Below the pieces are notes generated by a model that did no database searches, was not told the origin of the DNA, and saw only the letters and a list, made by a program, of their open reading frames with translations. A DNA stretch of 64,000 bases from Citromicrobium bathyomarinum (GTDB taxonomy: Bacteria; Pseudomonadota; Alphaproteobacteria; Sphingomonadales; Sphingomonadaceae): assembly GCA_001306305.2 (NCBI GenBank), contig CP155577.1:2711501-2775500 (forward strand), given 5' to 3'. The translations under genes and the position numbers were made by a program. Of this stretch, positions 18,769 to 27,296 are shown one piece after another. Each line of letters starts with the position of its first letter. The stretch's first letter is position 1.

Positions 18769-20724
18769 TCAGATATTGGTGCTGCACGGGATCAGGCTCG
18801 GCAGCAGGAAGGTATAAGGCCGCATCCGTTCGGAATTGCGCGCGACGATCTGCTCTTCCACGTCCTGTAGTGCCGCACGGAAGCGCGACAGCGGGCCGCC
18901 CTTCCCCGTGATCTGCGGATCCTGAAACCACTGCGGATAGGGAAAGTCGGGCGAGAGATAAGTGCCCAGCGGACGGTAGTAGAGCGAGCCCAGCAGGAAG
19001 AGCACTTTGAGCTGCTGCAACGCCAGAACCTCGGGCGGCATCATCGCCAGCCAGCCCGTCTTGGTTCCGCCCTTCTGCGTGTCGGGGGCCGGTTGCCAGA
19101 ACGCGCCCGTCACTGCCGGTGCATATTCCATGATCGCCTTTTGCGGGAAGTTGACCGAGGCATGCTGCGCGCTGGCGGTGAAGATCGTCATCGTGCAGAT
19201 ATCGACCAGCTCCTGAATGGTGCTCGGCGCGGAGAAGCCCTTCAGCTTGCCGCTGTCGGCAATGGCCGCCGCCCATGCCTGCAACTCGGTATCGCCGGTC
19301 ACATCCTTGTCCGATGAATAGTAGGTGCGCACGTAAGCCTTCGCCCAGCTCTCGATCGCGTTCCACACCAGCAGGCCGTCGTCGCGATAGGGATAGTCGC
19401 CCAGCGCGGAATCCGCGCCGACGCCGCGCGCGACGATATCCTGCGGCAACATCCCCTTGGCGAAATCGAAGCTCAGCCGCGCCTGCACGGCGGCCTGCTG
19501 GCTGGTCTCGATCGTGCCTGCGAAGATGTGGTCGATCGGGCCACCGGCAACGATCAGGCTGTTCGCGGCGGCATCATTGATGAACAGCGTGCCTTCGAAA
19601 TGGCGCACCAGCAGTGCGTTGATCGGGTGGACATCGGGAAGCTGGCGATGGGTTGCGATGGCTATCGCCTCGATCACCAGATGGGTGCGCGCGAGATGGG
19701 CGAACAGCTCGTGGTAATTGCCGTCCGCCACCTGCACGACCAGCTTGGCCATTTCCCAGCCCCACTGCTTTTCCGCGCTCATGCTCGGCGTCATCACCGG
19801 GCTCGCCGCGTTAGAGGGATCGCAATTGATCGCGACCGGGACCAAGCTTTGCCCACCCGGCGGCACCGCGAACAGGGCGACGGGGCAGGTCAGGTATTTG
19901 GCCGACCCATCCCACTCGCCCGGCTCGATGATCGAGAGCGGCGAATAGTCGCACTGGAACAGGCGCCCCTCCTCCAGCGCGGCATCCAGCGTGTCGCCGG
20001 GCACGACCGCCGCATATTGCCTGGCCGTCACCGCGCATTTCTTCGGCACCTTCGTCACTGCCTCGATCAGCATGCAGTTCGGCCCCGCAACGCGCAGGTT
20101 GGCGAATTCGAGATCGTCCTGGAATGTGTAGGCGATCGCAGGGGTGGAAATCGTCTTGAAGTTATCGAGATAGGTCTGGAGCGAACGGGGGCGTTCCTTC
20201 CCCAGCGCCGCCTTGGTCGCGCCGCGCAGTTCGATGACGCCCTTCAGCTTGGTCGCGTGGTTCTTCAGGTCCGCAATGGCGACTTCGGCGTCGAACATGT
20301 GAACGCAGTCGGTCGCCAGAGCGACGATGCCCTTGCCCCCCGTGACATCGCCCGCGATCTTCGCCTCCAGCGCGGCGACATCCTTCTCGATCGCGGCGAC
20401 CACCACCCGGTCCGCCGCGACCAGCGCGGGGTCGAGCGCGGAGAGGCCCTGTTCGATCAGCGATTGCTCCACCTCGATCTGGTTGATCGCCACCTCGATC
20501 AGGATCTTCACCAGCTTCAGCCACCATTCGAGCGTCGGCATCTCTGCCGTGGGCAGCGTCTTCACCACCGGCACGCCTTCGAGCGACGGAACCGCGTCGG
20601 TCCACTCGTAGGTCGCCTGACTGGCGGCGAGCTGCGCCTCCCGGGCCTTGCGCTGCGCGGGCGTAACGTTCTGGGGAAGCGTGGGATCAGCCGGTGCCTG
20701 GTGAGCCATTGTATTTCCGTCCAT
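18769..20724 (-). CDS. bacterial lipoxygenase
   Basis: A 651-residue non-heme iron dioxygenase that would insert oxygen into polyunsaturated fatty acids. All expected metal ligands can be placed: His338 and His343 in YHELFAHLARTH, His521 and Asn525 in ASAQHASVNFPQ, and the C-terminal Ile651 carboxylate (PCSTNI). Flanking segments (IEAIAIATHRQLPDVHPI, WNAIESWAKAYV) follow the plant and animal enzymes closely. The N-terminal 60-160 region is helical and there is no PLAT domain, as in bacterial forms. No signal peptide is clear. An alternative start is ATG at 20709. It is divergent from a diguanylate cyclase. Confidence 0.9.
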   Translation of the reverse strand: MDGNTMAHQAPADPTLPQNVTPAQRKAREAQLAASQATYEWTDAVPSLEGVPVVKTLPTAEMPTLEWWLKLVKILIEVAINQIEVEQSLIEQGLSALDPALVAADRVVVAAIEKDVAALEAKIAGDVTGGKGIVALATDCVHMFDAEVAIADLKNHATKLKGVIELRGATKAALGKERPRSLQTYLDNFKTISTPAIAYTFQDDLEFANLRVAGPNCMLIEAVTKVPKKCAVTARQYAAVVPGDTLDAALEEGRLFQCDYSPLSIIEPGEWDGSAKYLTCPVALFAVPPGGQSLVPVAINCDPSNAASPVMTPSMSAEKQWGWEMAKLVVQVADGNYHELFAHLARTHLVIEAIAIATHRQLPDVHPINALLVRHFEGTLFINDAAANSLIVAGGPIDHIFAGTIETSQQAAVQARLSFDFAKGMLPQDIVARGVGADSALGDYPYRDDGLLVWNAIESWAKAYVRTYYSSDKDVTGDTELQAWAAAIADSGKLKGFSAPSTIQELVDICTMTIFTASAQHASVNFPQKAIMEYAPAVTGAFWQPAPDTQKGGTKTGWLAMMPPEVLALQQLKVLFLLGSLYYRPLGTYLSPDFPYPQWFQDPQITGKGGPLSRFRAALQDVEEQIVARNSERMRPYTFLLPSLIPCSTNI

Positions 20725-20848
20725 TTCCGTCGATTTCAGTTGAGACCGCAGAAATGCTACGTCACAATGGTTAATAGGGGGATTACGGCGGACGGGCCGG
20801 GCACCCCGCTTAATTTTTGTTTAGACGTTTGCGGGTTATCTGGGGGCC

Positions 20849-22033
20849 ATGGACGGGGTGAAAACGATACTGCGCAATGCCGCGATTCCGGACCTTCCGC
20901 AGGAGGTTCGGACCGATTTCGTCGTGGCCAGCGCGACCACTGTCCAGAAGCAGGGGCGCTGGCTGTTCGTCGGGCTGCTGCTGACCTGCCCCTTCGCCGC
21001 GCTCGCCACGCCCGAGGCTGCCGGCTGGTTCGTGCGCTGGGGCCTGCCCAGCCTGATGGCGCTCTATTGCCTGATGGGCCTGAACGACCTGTTCAAAGAC
21101 AACCAGTTCGCGCAGAAGCCCTGGCGGGCCGAGCGGTTCATGGTCCAGAGCTGGGCGTCCTCGCTCATCGGCGCGCTGATCTCCACCACCTGGGCGGTCG
21201 CCTGCTGGTCCGCGGCGGACCCGGGCGTGCGACTGCATTTCCCCGTGATCCTGGTGATGGGTGCGCTCGCCACGGCGTATTGCATGGCAAGCATTCGCGC
21301 AGCGGCGCTGACCCATCTGGTGATCGACATCGGCGCGATCGCAACGCTGATGCTGCTGACCGGATCGACCCTCGACATCGCGACCGCGGTGAGCCTGTGC
21401 GTCGCCGGGGTGTTCCAGTGGCGCATGATCAACGCGCACCACAATCAGGTGATCGAGTTGCTGATGCTCGAACGCAAGAGCCAGCAGCTTGCCCTGACCG
21501 ATCCGCTGACCGGGCTTCTCAACCGCCGCGCCTTGCTCGACTTCGCCGAGGGTCTGGGCGAGCAGAGCGGGCAGTCGCGATTGCTGCTGATCGACATCGA
21601 CTGCTTCAAGGTCATCAACGACACGCATGGCCACGATGTTGGCGATACCGTGCTGCAGGAAGTCGCGCGCCTGATCCAGGCGCATGCGGGCGACGGGGTC
21701 AGCGCGGCGCGGCTGGGGGGCGAGGAATTCGCCCTGCTCGGCACGAGCGAGGCGCTGCCGCCGGGCAAGGCGATGCAGCTGCTCGCCGAAATCCGCGAGG
21801 CGGAAATGCCGCATGGTGGGCAGTGCACGATCAGCATCGGCGTGGCCGAGGGTGCCCTGAGCGACGATTCCACCTGGCGCGAACTCTACCACCGCGCGGA
21901 CAAGGCGCTCTACGCGGCCAAGAGCCAGGGCCGCGACAGGACCGTGCACGAGCACGAGCTGGAAACCCTCACCGTGCCGCCGGTCGAATGCGCCGTCTCG
22001 CCGGATGGCGTGCCGGAGCGCAAGGTTGCCTAG
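20849..22033 (+). CDS. membrane diguanylate cyclase (GGDEF domain)
   Basis: A 394-residue protein. The first 210 residues hold about five or six transmembrane helices with no recognised sensor family. From TDPLTGLLNRRALL near residue 216 a GGDEF domain follows, with the active-site variant RLGGEEFALL and the substrate-binding IDIDCFKVINDTHGHDVGD. It should make cyclic di-GMP from two GTP. No clear inhibitory RxxD site is seen just before the GGEEF motif. The final 40 residues are low in pattern. It is divergently transcribed from the lipoxygenase gene. Confidence 0.9.
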   Translation: MDGVKTILRNAAIPDLPQEVRTDFVVASATTVQKQGRWLFVGLLLTCPFAALATPEAAGWFVRWGLPSLMALYCLMGLNDLFKDNQFAQKPWRAERFMVQSWASSLIGALISTTWAVACWSAADPGVRLHFPVILVMGALATAYCMASIRAAALTHLVIDIGAIATLMLLTGSTLDIATAVSLCVAGVFQWRMINAHHNQVIELLMLERKSQQLALTDPLTGLLNRRALLDFAEGLGEQSGQSRLLLIDIDCFKVINDTHGHDVGDTVLQEVARLIQAHAGDGVSAARLGGEEFALLGTSEALPPGKAMQLLAEIREAEMPHGGQCTISIGVAEGALSDDSTWRELYHRADKALYAAKSQGRDRTVHEHELETLTVPPVECAVSPDGVPERKVA

Positions 22034-22039
22034 GCTCTA

Positions 22040-22063
22040 CCCGGCAAGCACCTTCCTGCCGGG
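22040..22063 (+). terminator. hairpin after the GGDEF gene
   Basis: CCCGGCA at 22040-22046 pairs with TGCCGGG at 22057-22063 around a 10-base loop. There is no T-run after it, so it may be a weak or factor-dependent terminator only. Confidence 0.4.
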
Positions 22064-22089
22064 CACGCGCAAACGCGCATGCAGGCTTC

Positions 22090-22107
22090 CTGACACACCT
22101 GACACAC
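22090..22107. repeat. two tandem copies of CTGACACAC
   Basis: A 9-base unit repeated head to tail at 22090-22098 and 22099-22107, in the 330-base gene-free stretch 22034-22363. Just after it lie AGTCCTAGGGGTCAAAAACAG and a possible 33-codon frame from ATG at 22138 that I do not trust as a gene. The rest of the stretch holds a hairpin, an 8-G run at 22276-22283 and the copper promoter. It may be a remnant of a mobile element, but no transposase is seen. Confidence 0.45.
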
Positions 22108-22252
22108 AGTCCTAGGGGTCAAAAACAGTCCCTGCCCATGCGCCACGAAGATGGCCGGTTAGTTGCGCGCGATCGTCCAACGGGCAGGCGCGCGCGAAAC
22201 ACGCAGATCGACGATTTGAAAGAGCGGCTGGCAGCCTAGGGTCAGGCAGCCG

Positions 22253-22264
22253 TGTAGGACAGCG
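22253..22264 (+). repeat. 12-bp inverted repeat, left copy (TGTAGGACAGCG)
   Basis: TGTAGGACAGCG recurs in inverted orientation at 25119-25130, so the pair encloses the copA-copB operon and its promoter. Twelve matching bases are seen; the flanks diverge quickly. Whether the repeats mark an inserted cassette is not decided. Confidence 0.5.
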
Positions 22265-22299
22265 CTGCGTGCGAAGGGGGGGGCCCGCACCTTCCTCGA

Positions 22300-22328
22300 T
22301 TGAAATACCCCGTGGGGGTATATATAGC
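22300..22328 (+). promoter_or_regulatory. copper operon promoter with palindromic operator (CsoR-like)
   Basis: TTGAAA at 22300-22305 and TATAGC at 22323-22328 make a sigma-70 promoter with a 17-base spacer. The spacer holds the palindrome ATACCCC-GTG-GGGGTAT at 22305-22321, with perfect 7-base arms. GC-tract palindromes of this sort are bound by CsoR/RcnR-type metal repressors, which fits the copA-copB genes beginning at 22364. No such regulator gene is in the window. Confidence 0.65.
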
Positions 22329-22363
22329 TTTCGCTTCAGGCTCACTCTTTCGCAGGCCCACCA

Positions 22364-24055
22364 ATGGCATCCCTTTCCCGCCGCCACCTCATCCGCAGCA
22401 CCGTCGCGCTCGCCGCCGCGAGCACCCTGCCCATGCCCGCCTGGGCACGTGGTGCCTCGCTGAGCCGCGCGCAGAACGGCTTCGGAGAGCTTTCGGGCGA
22501 GGATATCGAGCTTGCCATCGGCGATCATCACTTCATGACCGGTGGTCGCTCGGGCCACGCGGTCGCGGTCAATGGCAGCGTGCCGGGGCCGCTGATCCGC
22601 CTGCGCGAAGGCCAGAACGTGCGCCTTCACGTGACCAACAATCTGGCCGAGGACAGCTCGATCCACTGGCACGGCCTGCTGGTGCCGTTTCAGTTCGACG
22701 GCGTGCCCGGCGTCAGCTTCCCCGGTATCCGCCCGGGCGAGCGGTTCACCTACGATTTCCCGATCCGGCAGAGCGGCACCTACTGGTGGCACTCGCACTC
22801 GGGCCTGCAGGAGCAGGCAGGGCACTACGGCCCGATCGTGGTCGAAAGCGCCGATCCCGATCCGCGCTACGACCGCGACTACGTCGTGCTGCTGAGCGAG
22901 TTCACCCCGATCCATCCGCACGAGATCATGCGCAAGCTCAAGGTGGGCGAGCACTACTTCAACTATCAGATGCAGACCGCGACCGAGGGCGAGATGTCCG
23001 GCGCAATGCGCCGCATGTGGGGCCAGATGCGGATGAACCCGCGCGACATCTCTGACGTGACGGGCAGCACCTACACCTTCCTCATCAACGGCCACGGCCC
23101 GGCGGACGACCTGCAATTCGCGTTCCGCGCGGGCGAGCGCGTGCGTCTGCGGATCATCAACGGATCGGCGATGACGTTCTTCAACGTGCGCATCCCGGGC
23201 GTGCCCATGACGGTGATCGCCGCCGACGGGCAGGACGTCGCCGAGGTCGAGGTGGACGAATTCCAGATCGGCGTCGCGGAAACCTACGACGTGATCGTCA
23301 GCCCGCCCGACGGCAGCCACGCGATCGTGGCCGAGGCAATGGACCGCAGCGGCATGGGCGTCGCCAGCCTGACCAGCCACGCGGGGCACAGGGCCACGCC
23401 GCCCGCGCTGCGTGAGCCGGTAACGCTGACCATGGCCGACATGGGCATGATGGACCACGGCGGCATGGCCGGGATGGAGGGCATGGACCACTCGATGCGC
23501 GATACCTCCACCCTGCCCGCCGATGTGAAGGTCGGCCCCGGGCTCGACATGGTCTCGCCCATGCCGATGGACCGCATGGACTTCCCCGGCCTCGGCCTCG
23601 ACACGGTCAAGCACCGGGTGCTGCGCTACACCGACCTCAAGGCGAAGCGGATGAACCCGCATCGCGAGGTGGACCGGGAGATGCAGATCCATCTCACCGG
23701 CAACATGGAACGCTACATGTGGAGCTTCGATGGCAAGAAGTTCACCGCCGTCACCGACGATCCGATCCGCTTCGGGTTCGACGAACGCGTGCGCGTGACG
23801 CTGGTCAACGACACGATGATGGCGCACCCGATCCACCTGCACGGCCATTTCTTCGAACTGGTCAACGGCGCGGACCATATGCACCAGCCGCTGAAGCATA
23901 CGGTGATCGTCCAGCCGGGCGGCACCGCGACCTTCGACCTGACCGCCAACGAGCCGGGCGACTGGGCCTTCCACTGCCACCTGCTCTACCACATGCATGC
24001 AGGCATGATGCAGGTGGTGACCGTGCGACCCTTCCCCGCAGGAGACGGCGCATGA
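22364..24055 (+). CDS. copA: copper resistance multicopper oxidase CopA
   Basis: A 563-residue periplasmic oxidase that converts Cu(I) to less toxic Cu(II). A twin-arginine signal (SRRHLIRS, cleavage near AWA) exports it folded. The copper sites are HWHG near residue 107, WWHSHSG near 141, HPIHLHGH near 490 and HCHLLYHMHAGM near 540. A Met/His-rich insert (MGMMDHGGMAGMEGMDHSM) lies in the third quarter, as in plasmid and chromosomal CopA proteins. The operon with copB is driven by the promoter at 22300. Stop and copB start overlap as ATGA. Confidence 0.95.
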   Translation: MASLSRRHLIRSTVALAAASTLPMPAWARGASLSRAQNGFGELSGEDIELAIGDHHFMTGGRSGHAVAVNGSVPGPLIRLREGQNVRLHVTNNLAEDSSIHWHGLLVPFQFDGVPGVSFPGIRPGERFTYDFPIRQSGTYWWHSHSGLQEQAGHYGPIVVESADPDPRYDRDYVVLLSEFTPIHPHEIMRKLKVGEHYFNYQMQTATEGEMSGAMRRMWGQMRMNPRDISDVTGSTYTFLINGHGPADDLQFAFRAGERVRLRIINGSAMTFFNVRIPGVPMTVIAADGQDVAEVEVDEFQIGVAETYDVIVSPPDGSHAIVAEAMDRSGMGVASLTSHAGHRATPPALREPVTLTMADMGMMDHGGMAGMEGMDHSMRDTSTLPADVKVGPGLDMVSPMPMDRMDFPGLGLDTVKHRVLRYTDLKAKRMNPHREVDREMQIHLTGNMERYMWSFDGKKFTAVTDDPIRFGFDERVRVTLVNDTMMAHPIHLHGHFFELVNGADHMHQPLKHTVIVQPGGTATFDLTANEPGDWAFHCHLLYHMHAGMMQVVTVRPFPAGDGA

Positions 24056-25053
24056 TCCGCGCGATGCTTCTCGCCGGGGCCGTGCTGCTGCCCACCCCGC
24101 TCGCCGCGCAGGACCATTCGGGCCATGGCAGCAAGAGCGAACCCGCGCCGGAGATGGATCACTGCGCGATGGGCCATCTGCCGCCCGAACAGTGCGGCAA
24201 GCAGGAAGAGCGCGAACCGGCCCCGGCGATGGACGATGGCATGGAGGGCATGGACCATGGCTCTCACGGAGCGATGACCGACACATCCGCGCCGGGAGCC
24301 GCGCCGGAAGACGCCATCCCCGCGCGTGCGCTGGAGGGGCCGCGCCATGCCGCCGATGCGATCTGGGGCCGCGAGGCAATGGCGCCCGCGCGCGAGGAAC
24401 TGGCCCGTGGCAATGGGGGCATGACCACCGGCATGGTGCTGGTCGAGCGGCTCGAGGCGCGCATTCCCACCGATGGGGGCGAGACCGGTTACCTGTGGGA
24501 TGCGCAAGCCTGGTACGGCGGCGACCTCAACCGCTTCGTGCTCAAGACCGAGGGCGAAGGCGAATTCGGCGGCGCGGTGGAGGATGCGGAGATCCAGGCG
24601 CTCTACAGCCGCGCGATCGGGCCGTTCTTCGATCTGCAGGCGGGTGTGCGGTTCGATCCCGAGCCTGACAGCCGCACGCACCTGGTGCTCGGCGTGGCGG
24701 GGCTGGCGCCTTACATGTTCCATGTCGACGGCGCGCTGTTCCTGTCCGACCGGGGCGACCTGACCGCGCGGGTCGAGGCGGAATACGACCAGAAGATCAC
24801 GCAACGCCTGATCCTGCAGCCCCGGATCGAGGCGGAGTTCGCCGCGCAGTACATTCCCGAGCGCGAGATCGGCGCAGGCGTCACCAAGGTCGAGCCGGGG
24901 CTGCGCCTGCGCTACGAGATCGCCCGCGAATTCGCGCCCTATATCGGCGTCGAATACGAGGCGAAGCTGGGCGAGACGGCGGACATCGCGCGCTCGGACG
25001 GCGAGGATCCGGACGGTTTCAAAGTCCTGATCGGCGTGCGCGCCTGGTTCTAG
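24052..25053 (+). CDS. copB: copper resistance outer membrane protein CopB
   Basis: A 333-residue protein. The ATG at 24052 is chosen because it gives a signal peptide (ending TPLAAQ) and has AGGAG ten bases upstream; a longer open frame from 23719 is a copA shadow. After a Met/His-rich section (residues 20-85: DHSGHG, MDDGMEGMDHGSHG) comes the CopB/PcoB beta-barrel domain, starting near ADAIWGREAMAPAREEL. It is thought to bind or move copper at the outer membrane. Coupled to copA by a four-base overlap. Confidence 0.93.
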   Translation: MIRAMLLAGAVLLPTPLAAQDHSGHGSKSEPAPEMDHCAMGHLPPEQCGKQEEREPAPAMDDGMEGMDHGSHGAMTDTSAPGAAPEDAIPARALEGPRHAADAIWGREAMAPAREELARGNGGMTTGMVLVERLEARIPTDGGETGYLWDAQAWYGGDLNRFVLKTEGEGEFGGAVEDAEIQALYSRAIGPFFDLQAGVRFDPEPDSRTHLVLGVAGLAPYMFHVDGALFLSDRGDLTARVEAEYDQKITQRLILQPRIEAEFAAQYIPEREIGAGVTKVEPGLRLRYEIAREFAPYIGVEYEAKLGETADIARSDGEDPDGFKVLIGVRAWF

Positions 25054-25118
25054 GCGGTCTAGGCGGACGCGGCTCGCCCGCTCCGCCCGCCACGCGGCAC
25101 CCGCGCGGCGTGGAAAAT

Positions 25119-25130
25119 CGCTGTCCTACA
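25119..25130 (-). repeat. 12-bp inverted repeat, right copy (CGCTGTCCTACA)
   Basis: Inverted partner of the copy at 22253-22264. It lies in the 147-base gap between copB and the HTH gene, which otherwise holds only GC-rich sequence with small hairpins. Confidence 0.5.
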
Positions 25131-25200
25131 GCCGCGCGGCCGGGGCATAGCTTCGCGCCCTCCCCACCGCTCAAGGACCGCCACCCATGAGCTTCCGCCC

Positions 25201-26043
25201 ATGACCCGCAAAGCCGACAACCGCGAGCAGCGCCTGCCCGTGCCTGCTGGCGAGCTGCCCGACTTCACCCCCGTCCCCCGCCAGACCGACCGCCACGATG
25301 GCTGGACCGAAGATCGCCAGCGCCGCTTCATCGCCGCGCTCGCCGATACGGGCTCCGTCCACGCCGCGTGCAAGGCGGTCAACATGAGCCAGGCCGGCGC
25401 CTACCACCTGCGCCGCCAGCCGGGCGCGGAGAGCTTTCGCGCCGCATGGCAGGCGGCGATCGACCTCGGCGTGCAGCGGATCGAGGATGTCGCGATGGAC
25501 CGCGCGCTCAACGGCGTCGACGTGCCCGTCTACTCCTACGGCAAGCTGGTCGGCACGCGGACCATCTATAACGACCGCCTGCTGATGTTCATGCTGCGCA
25601 ACCGCGCGCCCGATCGGTTTGCGGAAGGGCGCGCAAAAGGCCTCAACGCGGTCGGCCAGATGGAGCTGAAGCGGCTCAAGAAACAATGGCGCGAGGAGTA
25701 CGAGCGCGAGCGCGCGCAGGGCGGCGAGCAGCGCGTGTATGATGCAATCGACGCCAAACTGAAAGCGCTCCACCAGCGCCGCCTCGACTCCATGAGCCCC
25801 CGCGCCCGCGCGGCCTGGGACGCCTTCAAGGCCATCGAGGCCGAGGACGAGGCCGCAGGCTACCGCTGGTGGGAGGACCCGGAGCACCCTAAGTACGATG
25901 CGGGGGAAGAGGAGGAGGACGAAGGCGACGACTGGGAGGAGCGGGCGCTGCCTTCGCCGGGTTGGCGGTGCCGTGTGCCCGAGGAAGAGGAGCCGGAGGA
26001 GAACCCTAGGTGGAGGACGGTGAAGGATGGGGGGTGGGAGTGA
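25201..26043 (+). CDS. helix-turn-helix protein with acidic C-terminus, function unknown
   Basis: A 280-residue protein. Residues 35-90 carry a predicted HTH (GSVHAACKAVNMSQAGAYHL) reminiscent of phage terminase small subunits and similar DNA-binding proteins. Then come a helical, charged middle (KRLKKQWREEYERERAQ) and a very acidic tail (residues 225-270, many Glu/Asp). I do not know the biological role. No ribosome site is seen before the ATG. Instead AAGGA at 25172-25178 serves a five-codon frame (MSFRP, 25187-25204) whose TGA overlaps this ATG, so translation may be coupled. The 3' end overlaps the convergent restriction-modification gene by 38 bases. Confidence 0.7.
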   Translation: MTRKADNREQRLPVPAGELPDFTPVPRQTDRHDGWTEDRQRRFIAALADTGSVHAACKAVNMSQAGAYHLRRQPGAESFRAAWQAAIDLGVQRIEDVAMDRALNGVDVPVYSYGKLVGTRTIYNDRLLMFMLRNRAPDRFAEGRAKGLNAVGQMELKRLKKQWREEYERERAQGGEQRVYDAIDAKLKALHQRRLDSMSPRARAAWDAFKAIEAEDEAAGYRWWEDPEHPKYDAGEEEEDEGDDWEERALPSPGWRCRVPEEEEPEENPRWRTVKDGGWE

Positions 26044-27296
26044 TCATTGACCGGACCGATGCGTTTAATTTCGCTTCCAATTGCGACAGCTTGTCGCTTG
26101 TGCGCTCCCACTCCTTCTCTACATCTTTTTGCAGTGATTTGAGTATTTTCCGCTGCGCCGCCTTTGCCTTTGGGAAAAGCATCGATTGTAAGTGACTTGG
26201 ATACAGTCGGTCGCGGATCGACCCGGTCGTAAGGACATCGATATACATCTTGTAGAATGGCGTCCTTAGGAGCGCGACCAAGTATTCTGGGTCTATCCCG
26301 TCGACACGCACAATTCGATAATCGGGGCTAATTAGCCCACCCTCACGATTTTTTGTAACGACTCCGATACTGCCGATGTTGGCTCGCATTGGATTGAAGG
26401 CGATATCGCCTTCATGAACGACCTTATTCTTCCCCTCCAGGTCCTCGCCTTTAACAGTCTCCCTAACCGTTAATTTGCCATCGCTTGAGACTGAAAGCAG
26501 GTCATATTCCTTGTCCAATTCTTCGTCTGTTTTAGGCCGAAATCTTTCCGTTACCTCCTGAATCTTCAATCCGATCTTTTCCATATCCGGGGCCAATTCG
26601 GACAGCTTGAAATCCATGATGTAGGATGTCGGGTCAAGCCGGTCTGTCAGCTGCGAGAATTTCTTGGTGAACGAGAATTTTCTATTCTCGTCCGTTCCGC
26701 GAACCGTCTGATCCCTGCGGCGAAACGCCTTGGCGGCGTAAAGGCGTTCAGCGTAGTCAAAAATATCCAATTCTGACAGACTGTCGGCGACCCCATTACG
26801 GAAATCCTCCAGCACAAAATCCAAATCTGTCTTTTTGTTACCTGATTTTGTCAGCCTTCCGTTTGGTTCATAACCTATATTTTCAGTTATCCCCATGAAA
26901 ACATCATAGTCTAATTCCGGATATTTCGATACCAACTCTTGGTACCCGGAGATACTTTCTTCGCCCAAATTCTTTTCAATTATTTTTCTAGAACTTTCAG
27001 AGTGCTTCTGGACGTAGAGAATAACCGTATTCACGGTAGGGACGCCGGACTGAACAAATGCGTGCGTTGGCAGAGAAACGACGGCATTGACCTTTGCGTG
27101 GCGCGCTATGAAGCCGCGCAAATCGGAATATGTGTCAGCGCTTAACAAGCCCGTTGGGAGAACGATGGCCATACGCCCTTCTGGACGCAATAGCTCCATC
27201 GCCCTTTCAACAAAAAGGACCTCGGTTTTTTGAGACTTTCTCTGTCGTTTTTTCGATCCGAATATGTATTTTTTCAGGACCTTCTGCTCTTTCTCA
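26006..27296 (-). pseudogene. 3' fragment of IS-interrupted restriction-modification gene (methyltransferase end plus specificity region)
   Basis: This is the downstream half of a gene split by the IS5-family element. In the original frame it reads KEQKVLKKYIFGSKKRQRK..., then the last methyltransferase part (VLFVERAMELLRPEGRMAIVLPTGLLS). A C-terminal HsdS-like region follows, with KIQEVTERFRPKT and GDIAFNPMRANIGSIGV, that would choose the DNA target. The final codons are read from the opposite strand of the HTH gene. The DNA is clearly richer in A+T than its neighbours, a sign of transfer. The fragment has lost its start, so it should be silent unless transcription and translation begin in the IS. 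Confidence 0.85.

Noticed and set aside
20710-20740. Short repeated ATTTCCGTC words at the lipoxygenase start
   Set aside because: Only two or three short imperfect copies; they overlap the alternative start codons and look like chance.
22138-22239. Possible 33-codon gene before the copper promoter
   Set aside because: No ribosome site, Arg-rich composition, and no recognisable homology; kept only as a note under the repeat feature.
22276-22283. Run of eight G, possible phase-variation tract
   Set aside because: It lies in non-coding DNA outside the promoter elements, so slippage has no clear effect.
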